NCBI GenBank assembly: GCA_016930535.1
Contig: JAFGGN010000013.1
Location: 1 to 36,023 of the forward strand
From: a bacterium
GTDB taxonomy: Bacteria > Zhuqueibacterota > QNDG01 > JAFGCO01
Direction: 5' to 3'
DNA length: 36,023 nt
Part shown: positions 1 through 8,369 of the stretch, in pieces
Layout of the letters: the number at the start of each line of letters is the position of its first letter
Numbering within the stretch: position 1 is the stretch's first letter
Made by a program: the position numbers and the translations under genes
Notes under the pieces: model-generated
The model's database searches: none
Seen by the model: the letters and a program-made list of their open reading frames with translations, nothing else
What the model was told of the DNA's origin: nothing

Positions 1-647
1 CCGGCCGCCGTATCCCACTCCATGGTCGGACCGTGCCGGTAATAATAATGGGCCTCCCCCTCCGCCACGCGGCAGAATTTCAGGGAGCTTCCGGCAGAGA
101 TGATTTCACTGCACCCGGTCTTCCCTGCATAGGCTTCTTCTTCCGGAGACGCGTGGGACCGGCTCCTGACAGCAATCAGCTTTGTACGGATGTCCGTATC
201 GGTATGAATGATCCCGGGTTCCCCGTCTCCTTGCCGGCGGAATGCGCCCAGATCCTTCCGGGCGTAATAGAGTACATCCGTAACGGGCACGTATATCACG
301 CCGGCCACGGGAAGCCCGCCGGTGACCAGTGCGATATTCACGGTGAATTCACCATTCCGTTTGATGAATTCCTTGGTACCGTCCAGGGGATCCACCACCC
401 AGAATGAATGCCAGTGCTTTCTTTCTTCATAGGGCATGTGTTTTCCCTCTTCGGAAAGAAGCGGTATATCAGGATAGGATGCGCTGAGCGCATTCGAAAT
501 AATAGCATGGGAAGCCCTGTCCGCTGCGGTCAGGGGAGAGTTGTCCTCTTTCTGCTCGATATTGAAATCATCCTGTCCGTATATCTCGAGTATCTTTTCT
601 CCGGCTTGTTTCGCTATTTCACATATCCTGTTCAAATCCATATTCAC
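1..647 (-). CDS. cysQ: 3'(2'),5'-bisphosphate nucleotidase, CysQ type (3' end beyond window)
   Basis: Inositol-monophosphatase-fold, Mg-dependent phosphatase that in the CysQ family hydrolyses 3'-phosphoadenosine 5'-phosphate to AMP. This clears the by-product of sulfate assimilation and sulfotransfer. About 215 residues are visible; the E. coli protein has 246, so roughly the last 30 are missing beyond the left edge. Visible landmarks are DNSPLTAAD near the N-terminus, LSEEG, the metal site DPLDGTKEFIKR followed by NGEFTVNIAL, GSSLKFC and, at the edge, the second metal motif region PTMEWDTAAG. These follow E. coli CysQ closely. A GTG at 647 lies 8 nt after AGAGGA and is preferred. An ATG two codons later (641) is possible but its spacing to the ribosome site is long. 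It is separated by about 170 bp from the polysaccharide cassette upstream, so membership in that operon is uncertain. Nucleotidase versus inositol-phosphatase specificity is inferred from similarity. Confidence 0.9.
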   Translation of the reverse strand, partial: MNMDLNRICEIAKQAGEKILEIYGQDDFNIEQKEDNSPLTAADRASHAIISNALSASYPDIPLLSEEGKHMPYEERKHWHSFWVVDPLDGTKEFIKRNGEFTVNIALVTGGLPVAGVIYVPVTDVLYYARKDLGAFRRQGDGEPGIIHTDTDIRTKLIAVRSRSHASPEEEAYAGKTGCSEIISAGSSLKFCRVAEGEAHYYYRHGPTMEWDTAA

Positions 648-801
648 GGCGCATTTCCTCTTAGTTCCATATTTTTAAACACAGCTCCGCCATCTCAGTC
701 CCAGACAAACGCTGAGCCGGTCATTCATCATCATTTTGGCCCGTTTCGTGAAACCAAAAAGTGACTGGCAGAATACACTCCGTATTATTTAAAACATGAA
801 A

Positions 802-815
802 GACGCTGATGCGCC
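802..815 (-). terminator. Weak hairpin after the NusG-like gene
   Basis: Just past the stop of the NusG-like gene, the minus strand can fold GGCGC-ATCA-GCGTC (5 bp including one G-T pair), followed by TTTCATGTTTT. The stem is short and the T-tract interrupted, so this may be only a partial terminator of the polysaccharide cassette. Confidence 0.25.
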
Positions 816-819
816 TCTC

Positions 820-1353
820 TTAATTCACTTTCTGAATGTCCCTCACATCCACACTGATCCGGACGGCCTGGCGAATGGACGGCACGTCGATCACGAGCCT
901 CTGTTCCCCCTGAAATTGTGTAAGCCGTCCGCGGAGCCCGATCAGCGGACCGGACCGCACTTCAACCTCTTCTCCTATCAGCAATTGCGGGACCGCTTCG
1001 ACGTCGTCCGTTTCACACAGAATACGCCTGATCCAGTCTATTTCTTCATCACGGACAACGGCCAGCCTGCCCTGAAACATCACGGCCCTGACAACACCCG
1101 GCGTCTGAACGGCCCGGTATCGCAACGCGTTGTCTCCCTGAATAAATATGTAGCTTCTGAACAGCGGTTCTTCCACCCACTTGCGCCGGTCGCTCCACTG
1201 CCGCAATGTCTTTCGCATCGGCAGATAGCAACCAATCTGTTTTTTGACCAGTTCCTTTTCGACCTTCTTTTCATGCCTGGGCTTGGTATACAGCGCATAC
1301 CAGTGAACAGACTGTTCCGGTTCCTCACACAAAACGGCTGCCCCATTATTCAT
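820..1353 (-). CDS. NusG-family (UpxY/RfaH-like) transcription antitermination factor
   Basis: A 177-residue NusG paralogue. The N-terminal NGN domain starts at about residue 17 with WYALYTKPRHEKKVEKEL, and the middle has YLPMRK and the LFRSYIFIQ strand typical of specialised NusG proteins. The C-terminal KOW segment (about residues 125-160) contains GEEVEVRSGPLIGLRGRL. Housekeeping NusG travels with secE and ribosomal protein genes; this copy ends a polysaccharide cassette (wzc-like, ubiA-like, SMR). That setting matches UpxY, RfaH and LoaP proteins, which stop premature termination in long surface-polysaccharide operons. The role is inferred from fold plus context. UpxY genes normally open their operons, whereas this one closes the visible cassette, so it may act on a locus elsewhere or on the long wzc leader. 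It starts 37 nt after the SMR gene. The ATG has no strong ribosome site, and a TTG 7 codons in is an alternative. Confidence 0.85.
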   Translation of the reverse strand: MNNGAAVLCEEPEQSVHWYALYTKPRHEKKVEKELVKKQIGCYLPMRKTLRQWSDRRKWVEEPLFRSYIFIQGDNALRYRAVQTPGVVRAVMFQGRLAVVRDEEIDWIRRILCETDDVEAVPQLLIGEEVEVRSGPLIGLRGRLTQFQGEQRLVIDVPSIRQAVRISVDVRDIQKVN

Positions 1354-1390
1354 CCGGTCAATTTAACCGAAACCATACGGATCGGCACCT

Positions 1391-1744
1391 TTACCTGGCC
1401 ACCATCCAGACACCGGCAATGATGCACAGAAAACCCAGCATCTGGATTGCCGTGATGGTTTCATTCAAAAAGAAATACGATGCCAGCACCACGATAATGA
1501 GTCCCAGACTGACCATCAGGGGATAGGCGATACTGAGATTCAGCCTGCTGAGCACGATACTGTAGGATGCAAGGGCGAGACCGAATGAAAGAATGCCGCC
1601 GATAAATACGGGCTGCGCAATGGCCCTGACAAGCAGGTCCTTCAGATGATCCGCCTGACCGATACGTGACATGCCTACTTTGATGAGAATATTGGCCGTT
1701 GCATTCAGCACAATGGCCGCACCCAGAATCAGATAACCCTGCAT
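1391..1744 (-). CDS. Small SMR-fold / EamA-like membrane protein, probable lipid-linked sugar translocase subunit
   Basis: A 117-residue protein with four predicted membrane helices (about residues 3-20, 44-66, 72-93 and 97-115), the size and layout of small multidrug resistance proteins. Residue 14, the essential proton- and drug-coupling glutamate of EmrE, is asparagine here (GAAIVLNATANIL). That argues against a typical drug/proton antiporter and towards the ArnE/ArnF-like branch that helps flip undecaprenyl-linked sugars. It begins 3 nt after the upstream UbiA-family gene, so the two are almost certainly co-transcribed and probably translationally coupled. A role in translocating the lipid-linked pentose made by that enzyme fits the context but is inference. 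The nearby Wzc-like gene and NusG paralogue support a polysaccharide setting. Confidence 0.75.
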   Translation of the reverse strand: MQGYLILGAAIVLNATANILIKVGMSRIGQADHLKDLLVRAIAQPVFIGGILSFGLALASYSIVLSRLNLSIAYPLMVSLGLIIVVLASYFFLNETITAIQMLGFLCIIAGVWMVAR

Positions 1745-1747
1745 ACC

Positions 1748-2620
1748 TTATCCTATGTAAATAAAAAACACGGTCATGAGTATCCACAGTAAAATATCGA
1801 TGATCAGTTCCCTGTCTTCCAGAAGAATCTGTTCGGGGCTGCCGCCCAGCCCTTTCTGATGCACGAGGTACAGATACCTGAAAATCCCGTAAATCACAAA
1901 GGGAAGCGTAAAAATCAGATTGCGTGTGCCGAACTTATGAATGGTCTCCTCCGCCGTGGTATACAGCGCATACGACATCAGGGCACAGGCCGAAACCATG
2001 GTGATCATCAGATCGAGCAGCCGCGTGCTGTATTCCAGCAGATTCTTCCTGTGCTTCTGCGCCTGATCCCCAAGAAGGGTGAGTTCGTTCCGCCTCTTGT
2101 TGAGCGACAAGAACAACGCGAGAAAAATAGTGCAGACCAGGAGCCAGGACGATATGGAAACACCGATGACCGCGGCACCTGCCACGGCGCGTAATACAAA
2201 TCCGATGCTGATGATCAGCACATCCAGAATGACCAGGTTTTTCAGACCATAGGAATACAGGAGGATCAGAACCGCATAACCGAACGTGATCCAGCCGAAC
2301 GCGGCATTCAAAAAGAAAGCACCGACGATCATTCCGGGAATCAGAAACAGCGAGGCGATGACCGCGGCGGAAACGGGCAGCTTGCCGGATGCGAGCGGCC
2401 GTTTCTTCTTGCTCGGATGTGCACGGTCCTTTTCCAGATCCTTGAGATCGTTGACCAGATACAGTCCGCCGCTCAGCAGGCAGAACAGCACAAAGGCGCT
2501 TAATGAACGAAGGATATCGGCAGTTTCAAACAGATGTTTACTGAAAATCAGCCCGGCAAACAACAACAGGTTTTTTGTCCATTGCCTGGGCCTGAGAGAT
2601 TGTATAAATATTTTAAGCAT
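1748..2620 (-). CDS. UbiA-family polyprenyl-phosphate phosphoribosyltransferase (DPPR synthase-like)
   Basis: A 290-residue integral membrane prenyltransferase with about eight hydrophobic helices. It opens with SLRPRQWTKNLLLFAGLIFS, characteristic of the decaprenyl-phosphate phosphoribosyltransferase branch of UbiA (mycobacterial Rv3806c type). The first Asp-rich motif is NDLKDLEKDRAHPSKKKRPLASG (about residues 57-79). The second conserved loop follows YSYGLKNLVILD. The family transfers 5-phosphoribose from PRPP to a polyprenyl phosphate, the first step to lipid-linked ribose or arabinose for cell-surface glycans. No phosphatase or DprE-type epimerase is visible, so the final sugar is unknown. 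The gene lies 121 bp after wzc and 3 bp before the SMR gene. Family membership is confident; the exact polyprenyl substrate is not determinable here. Confidence 0.88.
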   Translation of the reverse strand: MLKIFIQSLRPRQWTKNLLLFAGLIFSKHLFETADILRSLSAFVLFCLLSGGLYLVNDLKDLEKDRAHPSKKKRPLASGKLPVSAAVIASLFLIPGMIVGAFFLNAAFGWITFGYAVLILLYSYGLKNLVILDVLIISIGFVLRAVAGAAVIGVSISSWLLVCTIFLALFLSLNKRRNELTLLGDQAQKHRKNLLEYSTRLLDLMITMVSACALMSYALYTTAEETIHKFGTRNLIFTLPFVIYGIFRYLYLVHQKGLGGSPEQILLEDRELIIDILLWILMTVFFIYIG

Positions 2621-2741
2621 GGGCTTATCGGGTCTTCAGAATGTTCTCACGCGTATTTTGAATCATTGGTTCGTTCCGGTTCAATTCGTGCTTTATCCAT
2701 TATCATACGCCATCCGCTATCTCACCCGTGGAACTTCCATA

Positions 2742-5042
2742 TCAGGATACGGCTTTCTGCTTCATTCTCTTTTTCTTTTTGTTGTCCCCTGAATAATAGT
2801 AGTACTGATAGTACTGATAGTAGGAACCGTACATCATGTTCACATTGACACCGTTCATGAGCACGCCCAGCATCTTTGCGTTCACCTTCTCAAGCTGGGT
2901 TTTACTGCGATAAATCACATCCCTGTCGGTTTCTCCTGACCGTGTCACCAGGACCACGCCGTCGACCTTGGTCGCGAGAACAGCCGCATCCGTCACCGCA
3001 ATAACAGGCGGCGTGTCAAAGAGGACAATATCATATAGACCCGATGCCTTGCTGATCAGTTTTTCCATCATCTTGGAATTGATGAGTTCCGACGGATTGG
3101 GGGGCAGTGTTCCTGAAGCCATGAGATTCAGTCCCTCGACACGGGTGACATGAACGGCCTCTTCGAGCGTGGAACGGCCGACCAGCACATTGGTGAGACC
3201 GTTGTTTCTGGAGCACCCGAAAATGCCGTGCAGAACCGGCCTCCTGAGATCCGCATCAACCAGCAGCGTTCTGGCTCCCATCTGGGCAAATGTAATGGCC
3301 AGGTTGGCCACGGTTGTCGATTTGCCTTCGCCCGGCACCGAACTCGTAATCAGTGCGGTTTTTATCTTTTGATCGGCCTGTGAAAACTGAATATTGGTCC
3401 GCAGGCTGCGATACGCTTCGGATATGGGGGACTTGGGCGCAAAATGAGTGATCAGTCTGGATTCAATGCGGTTGATCTCTCCGTTTTCCCCCTTGCCGTT
3501 CTTGCCCACGGATTCGGCCGTAATGAACGGAATCGATCCGAGTACCGTAAAACCCATGTGCTCCATGTCTTCGATAGATTTCACGGTATTGTCCATATAC
3601 TCGCGTATGAACGTGATGCCCACACCCAGGCCGATGCCCACAAAAAAACCGAAAATCAGGTTCATTTTCTTTTTGGGACTGATCGGTTTTTTAGGCGGCT
3701 TGGCCCTGTCGATCGACCGGACGGATCCCAGATGCCCGACTTCGGCGATCCGGTTCTCCTCGTACTTCTCCCTCAGCATCAGGTAGATGTTGTTGGTCAC
3801 TTCCATTTCCCGCTGAAGCTGAGCCAGCCTGAGATGCTTTTCGGGCAGCGAATTCAGCTCCCTGTTGTACTTGTTGACGACTTTCTGCAGCTCCTGGGTT
3901 TTGGCCTTGAGCGAGCTGTTTTCCGCTTCGATTTCGAGCACATTCGTCACCAGCCCTTCTGAAACTTCCAGGGGATTGAGTGAAGTTGCGCCCGCGGACA
4001 CCATTTTGTTCATTTCCTCGCGGATCTTTTCCTGCAGTCCCTCGAGCCGCTGCTCATATTTTCTCAGAGTCGGATCATCCGGAGAATAATAATCCGTGCC
4101 CTTCAGCTGCTGTTCATAACTCGCCTTGTCGGCGATCAGTTTGCCCTGCTGCTTCTGCAATTCAAGAATGACAGGGCTGGAGAGGCTGGTACTCAGCGCC
4201 GCTTTCTGGCTTTCGTTGAGTTTCGATTTCAGAACGGCCAGGCGGCGGTTGTTGGCCTCCAGTTCGGTCACGGCCTCCTGATACATGGTTTCGAAATCCG
4301 CGGACATTTTGATGACCTGCTCGGTTTCCGAATTCAGTTCGACCACGCCCTCCTTCTCTTTGTAGTTTTTCAGGGCATTCTCCGAAGCGGTAAGCTTTTG
4401 TTCCATTTCCATCTGCTTGCCTTCCAGAAACTCCCGGATATCGGTCACTTCCGCCTTGCTGTACCGTTTGTCCATATTGATATAGGCCTGCATCCAGATA
4501 TTGGCCACCAGGGCGGCCTCGAACGGACTGAACGCCTGCACCTTGAGCTCAACCATGTCCGTATCCCGTTTCGGTACCACGGAAATGGCCTCTTCCCTGA
4601 AATTCTTGACCAGTTCGTCGAAATGCGGAATTTCATCGTTATAAATATTCTGTTTGAGGAGCGCCGCAATCCAATGTTTCCAATCCAGGCGTTTCTCTCT
4701 TTTCCGGTTGCCCAGTATCCACAGGCTGTCGGCATATTCGGAAGACATGAGATCGTTGATCACATCTTCCGCCAGCGTCCGGCTTTTCAGGATCTCCACA
4801 TGATTGTTGATCATGGTTTCGCGCTTGATTAAACTGCCCACCTCGAAAATTTCCTGTTTGACGCCGCCCTCTTCTTTCAGCAGAATCAGCGCCGAGGCTT
4901 CGTAAACGGGTTGTGCTGTAAACGTGAAATAGACGGTCACGGTCATGACGACCAGGAAAGAGAGTACAATGATCCACCGGCCGCGCCGCAGTATGCGTAT
5001 ATAATCGGTCAGGGTAACTTGTTGTTCCTGTAACTCTTCCAC
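2742..5042 (-). CDS. Polysaccharide copolymerase with BY-kinase domain (Wzc/ExoP-like)
   Basis: A 766-residue inner-membrane protein that sets chain length and export of exopolysaccharide or capsule. The N-terminal Wzz domain begins with a membrane helix at about 27-47. A long periplasmic coiled-coil region follows (about 180-440, with DTDMVELKVQA at its start), then a second helix near 455-475. The cytoplasmic tyrosine kinase domain has Walker A SSVPGEGKSTTVANLA (Lys about 574), Walker A' LLVDADLRRP and Walker B IVLFDTPPVI. The tail is Tyr-rich (YGSYYQYYQYYYYSG), the expected autophosphorylation cluster, followed by an unusual Lys-rich end (KKKKRMKQK). Translation starts at GTG 5042, 7 nt after GGGGGG. 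It appears to open the cassette, with a leader of about 190 nt from a candidate regulated promoter behind lolA. No Wza-like channel or phosphatase is adjacent. Confidence 0.92.
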   Translation of the reverse strand: MEELQEQQVTLTDYIRILRRGRWIIVLSFLVVMTVTVYFTFTAQPVYEASALILLKEEGGVKQEIFEVGSLIKRETMINNHVEILKSRTLAEDVINDLMSSEYADSLWILGNRKREKRLDWKHWIAALLKQNIYNDEIPHFDELVKNFREEAISVVPKRDTDMVELKVQAFSPFEAALVANIWMQAYINMDKRYSKAEVTDIREFLEGKQMEMEQKLTASENALKNYKEKEGVVELNSETEQVIKMSADFETMYQEAVTELEANNRRLAVLKSKLNESQKAALSTSLSSPVILELQKQQGKLIADKASYEQQLKGTDYYSPDDPTLRKYEQRLEGLQEKIREEMNKMVSAGATSLNPLEVSEGLVTNVLEIEAENSSLKAKTQELQKVVNKYNRELNSLPEKHLRLAQLQREMEVTNNIYLMLREKYEENRIAEVGHLGSVRSIDRAKPPKKPISPKKKMNLIFGFFVGIGLGVGITFIREYMDNTVKSIEDMEHMGFTVLGSIPFITAESVGKNGKGENGEINRIESRLITHFAPKSPISEAYRSLRTNIQFSQADQKIKTALITSSVPGEGKSTTVANLAITFAQMGARTLLVDADLRRPVLHGIFGCSRNNGLTNVLVGRSTLEEAVHVTRVEGLNLMASGTLPPNPSELINSKMMEKLISKASGLYDIVLFDTPPVIAVTDAAVLATKVDGVVLVTRSGETDRDVIYRSKTQLEKVNAKMLGVLMNGVNVNMMYGSYYQYYQYYYYSGDNKKKKRMKQKAVS

Positions 5043-5229
5043 TGCAGAACCCCCCTATTGACAGGTTTGTAAAATCGGTCCGCGTGACATCGCTGGTGGC
5101 ATAACATTGAATGATTGAAAAAGAAGCCGTCTGATGTTCATGATGCAGGTCGGACTTTTAACAGTTCCGGAGAAAACAGCGCTCATCGTTACATGCCCCC
5201 AAGGCCGTTAACAATCACATTTTATTAAA

Positions 5230-5271
5230 TAGTACAATGTACTAAAATAATAAAAAAAACAATGATTTCAA
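5230..5271 (-). promoter_or_regulatory. Candidate promoter with overlapping palindromic operator upstream of wzc
   Basis: On the minus strand TTGAAA (5271-5266), a 16-nt T-rich spacer and TATTTT (5249-5244) form a plausible sigma70 promoter. It lies in the AT-rich gap between lolA and the wzc-like gene. TAGTAC-att-GTACTA, a perfect 6-bp inverted repeat (5244-5230), begins at the last base of the -10 box and would cover the transcription start, a typical repressor position. The same palindrome could instead be a weak hairpin after lolA. The rest of the 239-bp gap shows no coding potential. Confidence 0.35.
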
Positions 5272-5281
5272 AGCATAAAAA

Positions 5282-5923
5282 TCACATGTCGATCACTTCC
5301 GCTCCCTCCGGAATTTCGAAATGGAAAACGTCTTTTCCGATATCAATACCGGTCCGGATGGACTTGATTTCATAGATATTCTGATTTCCGTTCAGATCTT
5401 CCTGAAGCAGCCGTTTCGGCAGGGATGTTCCGGGATCGATCCACACCTGCCATTTTTTAAAAAACGACCGGCCCTCGCTGTCCGTGAACAGCAGAACCTC
5501 ACAGGTCACACCATCTATTTTTTCCGGCTGCAGTTTCCTCGGCACATGACCCTGCGTATACTGCAGAAGCAGTTGCCTCGGAAGCAGGGCCTCATCGGTT
5601 TCAGCAAGCCGGTCGATGAGGACACGATGGGCGGGTTTGCTGTAGGTCCACAGGGTCGTCCCGTCGGACACCAGGATCTGATCCTCGGTTTCCACACGAA
5701 ACCGGTCGTCCCCTGACATGACGAGCGATCCTTCGATCATGTTCTCTTCCCCTGTCATTTCCCATACGTACTTCTCCTGGAACACGATTTCCAGTGTCTT
5801 TGCGGCCTTGACGGCTTTTTCTACCTGCTCCACTAGTTTTTCGGCATCTCCGCCATCAGCCGCCCGGGGCAGCAGTGTTCCAAGCATTATCAGGACAATC
5901 GGTAATATCCGGCTGTTTTTCAT
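5282..5923 (-). CDS. lolA: Outer-membrane lipoprotein carrier protein LolA
   Basis: A 213-residue periplasmic protein that ferries lipoproteins from the inner-membrane LolCDE complex to the outer membrane. An N-terminal signal peptide (MKNSRILPIVLIMLGTLLP, cleavage near residue 22-24) is followed by the LolA half-barrel signature. That includes EIVFQEKYVWEMTGEENMIEGSLVM, FRVETEDQILVSDGTTLWTYS and the C-terminal VWIDPGTSLPKRL with VFHFEIPEGAEVID. Its ATG overlaps the ftsK stop as ATGA, indicating translational coupling. An ftsK-lolA pair is also seen in E. coli, which supports the assignment. No LolB is visible, as is usual outside Proteobacteria. Expression most likely comes from the ftsK promoter. 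Confidence 0.92.
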   Translation of the reverse strand: MKNSRILPIVLIMLGTLLPRAADGGDAEKLVEQVEKAVKAAKTLEIVFQEKYVWEMTGEENMIEGSLVMSGDDRFRVETEDQILVSDGTTLWTYSKPAHRVLIDRLAETDEALLPRQLLLQYTQGHVPRKLQPEKIDGVTCEVLLFTDSEGRSFFKKWQVWIDPGTSLPKRLLQEDLNGNQNIYEIKSIRTGIDIGKDVFHFEIPEGAEVIDM

Positions 5924-8262
5924 ATATCCTCTTTCCGGTTTTGACCCATTTCCGTTTCGTACAGGGCATCGATATACGCTTCGTCCACGAGCACTTCCCT
6001 GGACTTGCTGCCTTCAAAGGGCCCGACGATCCCTGCTTCCTCCAGTTCGTCGATCAGCCTGCCCGCCCTCGCATAGCCCACGCGAAGCCGCCGCTGAAGG
6101 AGGGATGCGGATCCCTGATTGTGTCTGACCACGAGTTTGGCCGCTTCCCAGAACAGCTCGTCCCGCTCACCTTCCGGACCACCCGCCTTCTGGGCCGACG
6201 TTCTGCTTGAAGCACTTCCGCGCAGCGTATATGCCCCTATTCTCGGCTGCTGCGAAATATATGCCACAACACGCTGCACTTCTTCCGTCGTGACATAGGC
6301 GCCGTGCACACGAACCGGTTCCGGCATTCTCGAGCTCAGGAACAGCATATCGCCCCGCCCCAGGAGTTTTTCTGCACCGTTCCGGTCCAGAATCGTTCTC
6401 GAATCGGTCTTTGCCGCCACCTGAAAAGCGATACGGGCCGGAAAATTAGCCTTGATGACGCCCGTGATGACATCCACGGAAGGCCGCTGTGTCGCAAGTA
6501 TCAGGTGAACACCCACGGCCCGGGACATCTGGGCCAGTCGTGCGATGGGTTCCTCGACCTCCCTGGCCCCTGTGAGCATCAGGTCTGCCAGTTCGTCCAC
6601 AACCAGAACGATGTAAGGCAGTTTGGGCAGCACCTTCTCCCCTTCATCGGTCTGGATTGTCTTGCCGGCCGCACTGGAATTGTATTGCTGAATATTACGG
6701 ACACCGACCCTGGCCAGAATCCGGTAACGCCGTTCCATTTCGGACTCCAGACTGCGAAGCAGGGATACCGCATTTTCCACCGTGGTAATGACCTCTTCAT
6801 TCAGGTCTTCCCGCGTGGTCAGATGATGGTGCCTGAGTTTTCTGTATAGGTTGAGCTCCAGTTTCTTCGGATCGATCAGGACCAGCCGGATCTGATCGGG
6901 CTTGAAACGGAACAGCAGGCTCATGAGTATGGTATTCAGGCAAACGGATTTCCCGGAACCCGTGGCCCCGGCCACGAGAAGATGCGGCATCTCCGCAAGA
7001 TCCGCGACAAAGGGACGGCCCTCGATGGTCTTGCCCAGTGCAATGGGCAGCGCATGCTCTGCCTTCTGGAAAGATTTGGATGCAAAAATTTCCCTCAGTG
7101 TCACGAGTGCGGGCTTTTCATTGGGAATCTCGATACCGACGGCGCCTTTTCCGGGAATCGGGGCCACGACACGAACCCGGGTCGCCCTCATGACCAGGGC
7201 GAGATCGTCCTGTACGTTCAGAAATTTATTGACCTTGACACCCGGAGCGGGCGTGACTTCGAAACGCGTGATCACGGGGCCGGGCTGAATGCCGGTCACC
7301 GTGCTCTGCACATCGAATTCGCGCAGTTTTTCTTCCAGATAATGGGCACGCCGCTCCAGGGCCTCCTTGTCGATATGATGGCTGTCTTCGGGCGGCTGAA
7401 TCAGCAGGTGCACGGGCGGCCGCTGGTATTCTCCGGCAACGCCTGTCTTCACATCGGAAGGGATGTCCGGTTTTTCAGAAGGGCGGGGCTTCGATACAGG
7501 CGCATGTTTTTCAGGCGGCATCTGAATACGCGGTCCGGACGGCTCCGGCGGCGGTTCATGAACCGGTTTCGCAGGTTCTGAAGGCCTGTCAGGCATGCGG
7601 TTTCCGGTCCCTTCCTCGGCATGAATGGGAATGGACGGTTCCGGCTTCGATGATGCGGTTTTGATTTTTCGAGGTCTGTTGCGCTGCCTTTCGATCATCT
7701 GAAACCATGATGACCGGATACTCTCACGAAGTCCGAGTACGGCTTCACGCATGCTCCAGGACGTGGCCGTGACCAGAAAAATGATCAGAAACGTGATCAG
7801 AACGATGAAGCTGCCTGCGGTTCCCAGATATCGATACAGATGTTCGGCAAAAAACAATCCCAGCAATCCGCTGAGGCTGACACCGTATTTGCTGCCGGAT
7901 TCCGAAATCGCCTCCGGCAGAGCAAGGACCGTGGACAGAAAGATCCCGAGTATCAGGAGATAGAAGCTGATTCGGAAGAAGGGCAACAGGGGCCGCTGAA
8001 GAAACAGATACCAGCCGAACAGAAACAGCAGCACAGGAAAAATCAGGCAGGCATATCCGATGGTGAATACATGCAGCCCGTAGGCGATGAGTGCACCCGC
8101 CTCGCCAACCCAGTTCCGGACCTGATCCGGAGAACCGCTGTTCGGATAATCCGAAGGATGATAGGAGACAAGGCTGACGAAAACGAGCAAGGCAAGCATC
8201 ATTACCGATATGCCGAATATCTCCCGCCACATTCCCTCGGTGTTGGTTTTATTTTTCCCCAT
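5920..8262 (-). CDS. ftsK: DNA translocase FtsK/SpoIIIE
   Basis: A 780-residue septal DNA pump that clears chromosomes from the division site and activates XerCD at dif. The N-terminal quarter has about four or five membrane helices (residues about 12-160). A Pro/Glu/Lys-rich linker of roughly 110 residues follows. The motor starts near residue 290 and has Walker A GATGSGKSV (Lys about 438) and Walker B VLVVDELADLML (about 550). The gamma DNA-recognition winged helix occupies about 710-770 (SASLLQRRLRVGYARAGRLIDELE). The ATG at 8262 was chosen because it follows a GGGGGG ribosome site and lies downstream of a strong promoter. The frame stays open 58 codons further upstream, but that extension would cross the promoter and the end of the kinase gene. 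The linker is much shorter than in E. coli FtsK. Confidence 0.95.
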   Translation of the reverse strand: MGKNKTNTEGMWREIFGISVMMLALLVFVSLVSYHPSDYPNSGSPDQVRNWVGEAGALIAYGLHVFTIGYACLIFPVLLFLFGWYLFLQRPLLPFFRISFYLLILGIFLSTVLALPEAISESGSKYGVSLSGLLGLFFAEHLYRYLGTAGSFIVLITFLIIFLVTATSWSMREAVLGLRESIRSSWFQMIERQRNRPRKIKTASSKPEPSIPIHAEEGTGNRMPDRPSEPAKPVHEPPPEPSGPRIQMPPEKHAPVSKPRPSEKPDIPSDVKTGVAGEYQRPPVHLLIQPPEDSHHIDKEALERRAHYLEEKLREFDVQSTVTGIQPGPVITRFEVTPAPGVKVNKFLNVQDDLALVMRATRVRVVAPIPGKGAVGIEIPNEKPALVTLREIFASKSFQKAEHALPIALGKTIEGRPFVADLAEMPHLLVAGATGSGKSVCLNTILMSLLFRFKPDQIRLVLIDPKKLELNLYRKLRHHHLTTREDLNEEVITTVENAVSLLRSLESEMERRYRILARVGVRNIQQYNSSAAGKTIQTDEGEKVLPKLPYIVLVVDELADLMLTGAREVEEPIARLAQMSRAVGVHLILATQRPSVDVITGVIKANFPARIAFQVAAKTDSRTILDRNGAEKLLGRGDMLFLSSRMPEPVRVHGAYVTTEEVQRVVAYISQQPRIGAYTLRGSASSRTSAQKAGGPEGERDELFWEAAKLVVRHNQGSASLLQRRLRVGYARAGRLIDELEEAGIVGPFEGSKSREVLVDEAYIDALYETEMGQNRKEDI

Positions 8263-8340
8263 AATGGTCGCCCCCCAAGGCAATTTTAGTTGATAAAACT
8301 GACCGAATTCTATGAAATGTGCGGAAATTATGACCCATTT

Positions 8341-8369
8341 AATATAGCAATGCCCGTGTTGATTGTCAA
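8341..8369 (-). promoter_or_regulatory. Near-consensus sigma70 promoter for ftsK-lolA
   Basis: The minus strand reads TTGACA (8369-8364), exactly 17 nt, then TATATT (8346-8341). A TGC immediately before the -10 box makes it an extended -10 element. It overlaps the stop codon of the upstream kinase gene and lies about 80 bp before the ftsK ATG. Confidence 0.75.

Noticed and set aside
33..764. Two plus-strand open frames at the left edge
   Set aside because: They are antisense to the clear cysQ reading frame on the minus strand, have no recognisable motifs, and one begins inside the metal-site region of cysQ.
5043..5229. ops/JUMPstart element in the wzc leader
   Set aside because: A G-rich GGGGGCATG stretch exists near 5190, but it does not match the GGCGGTAG core.
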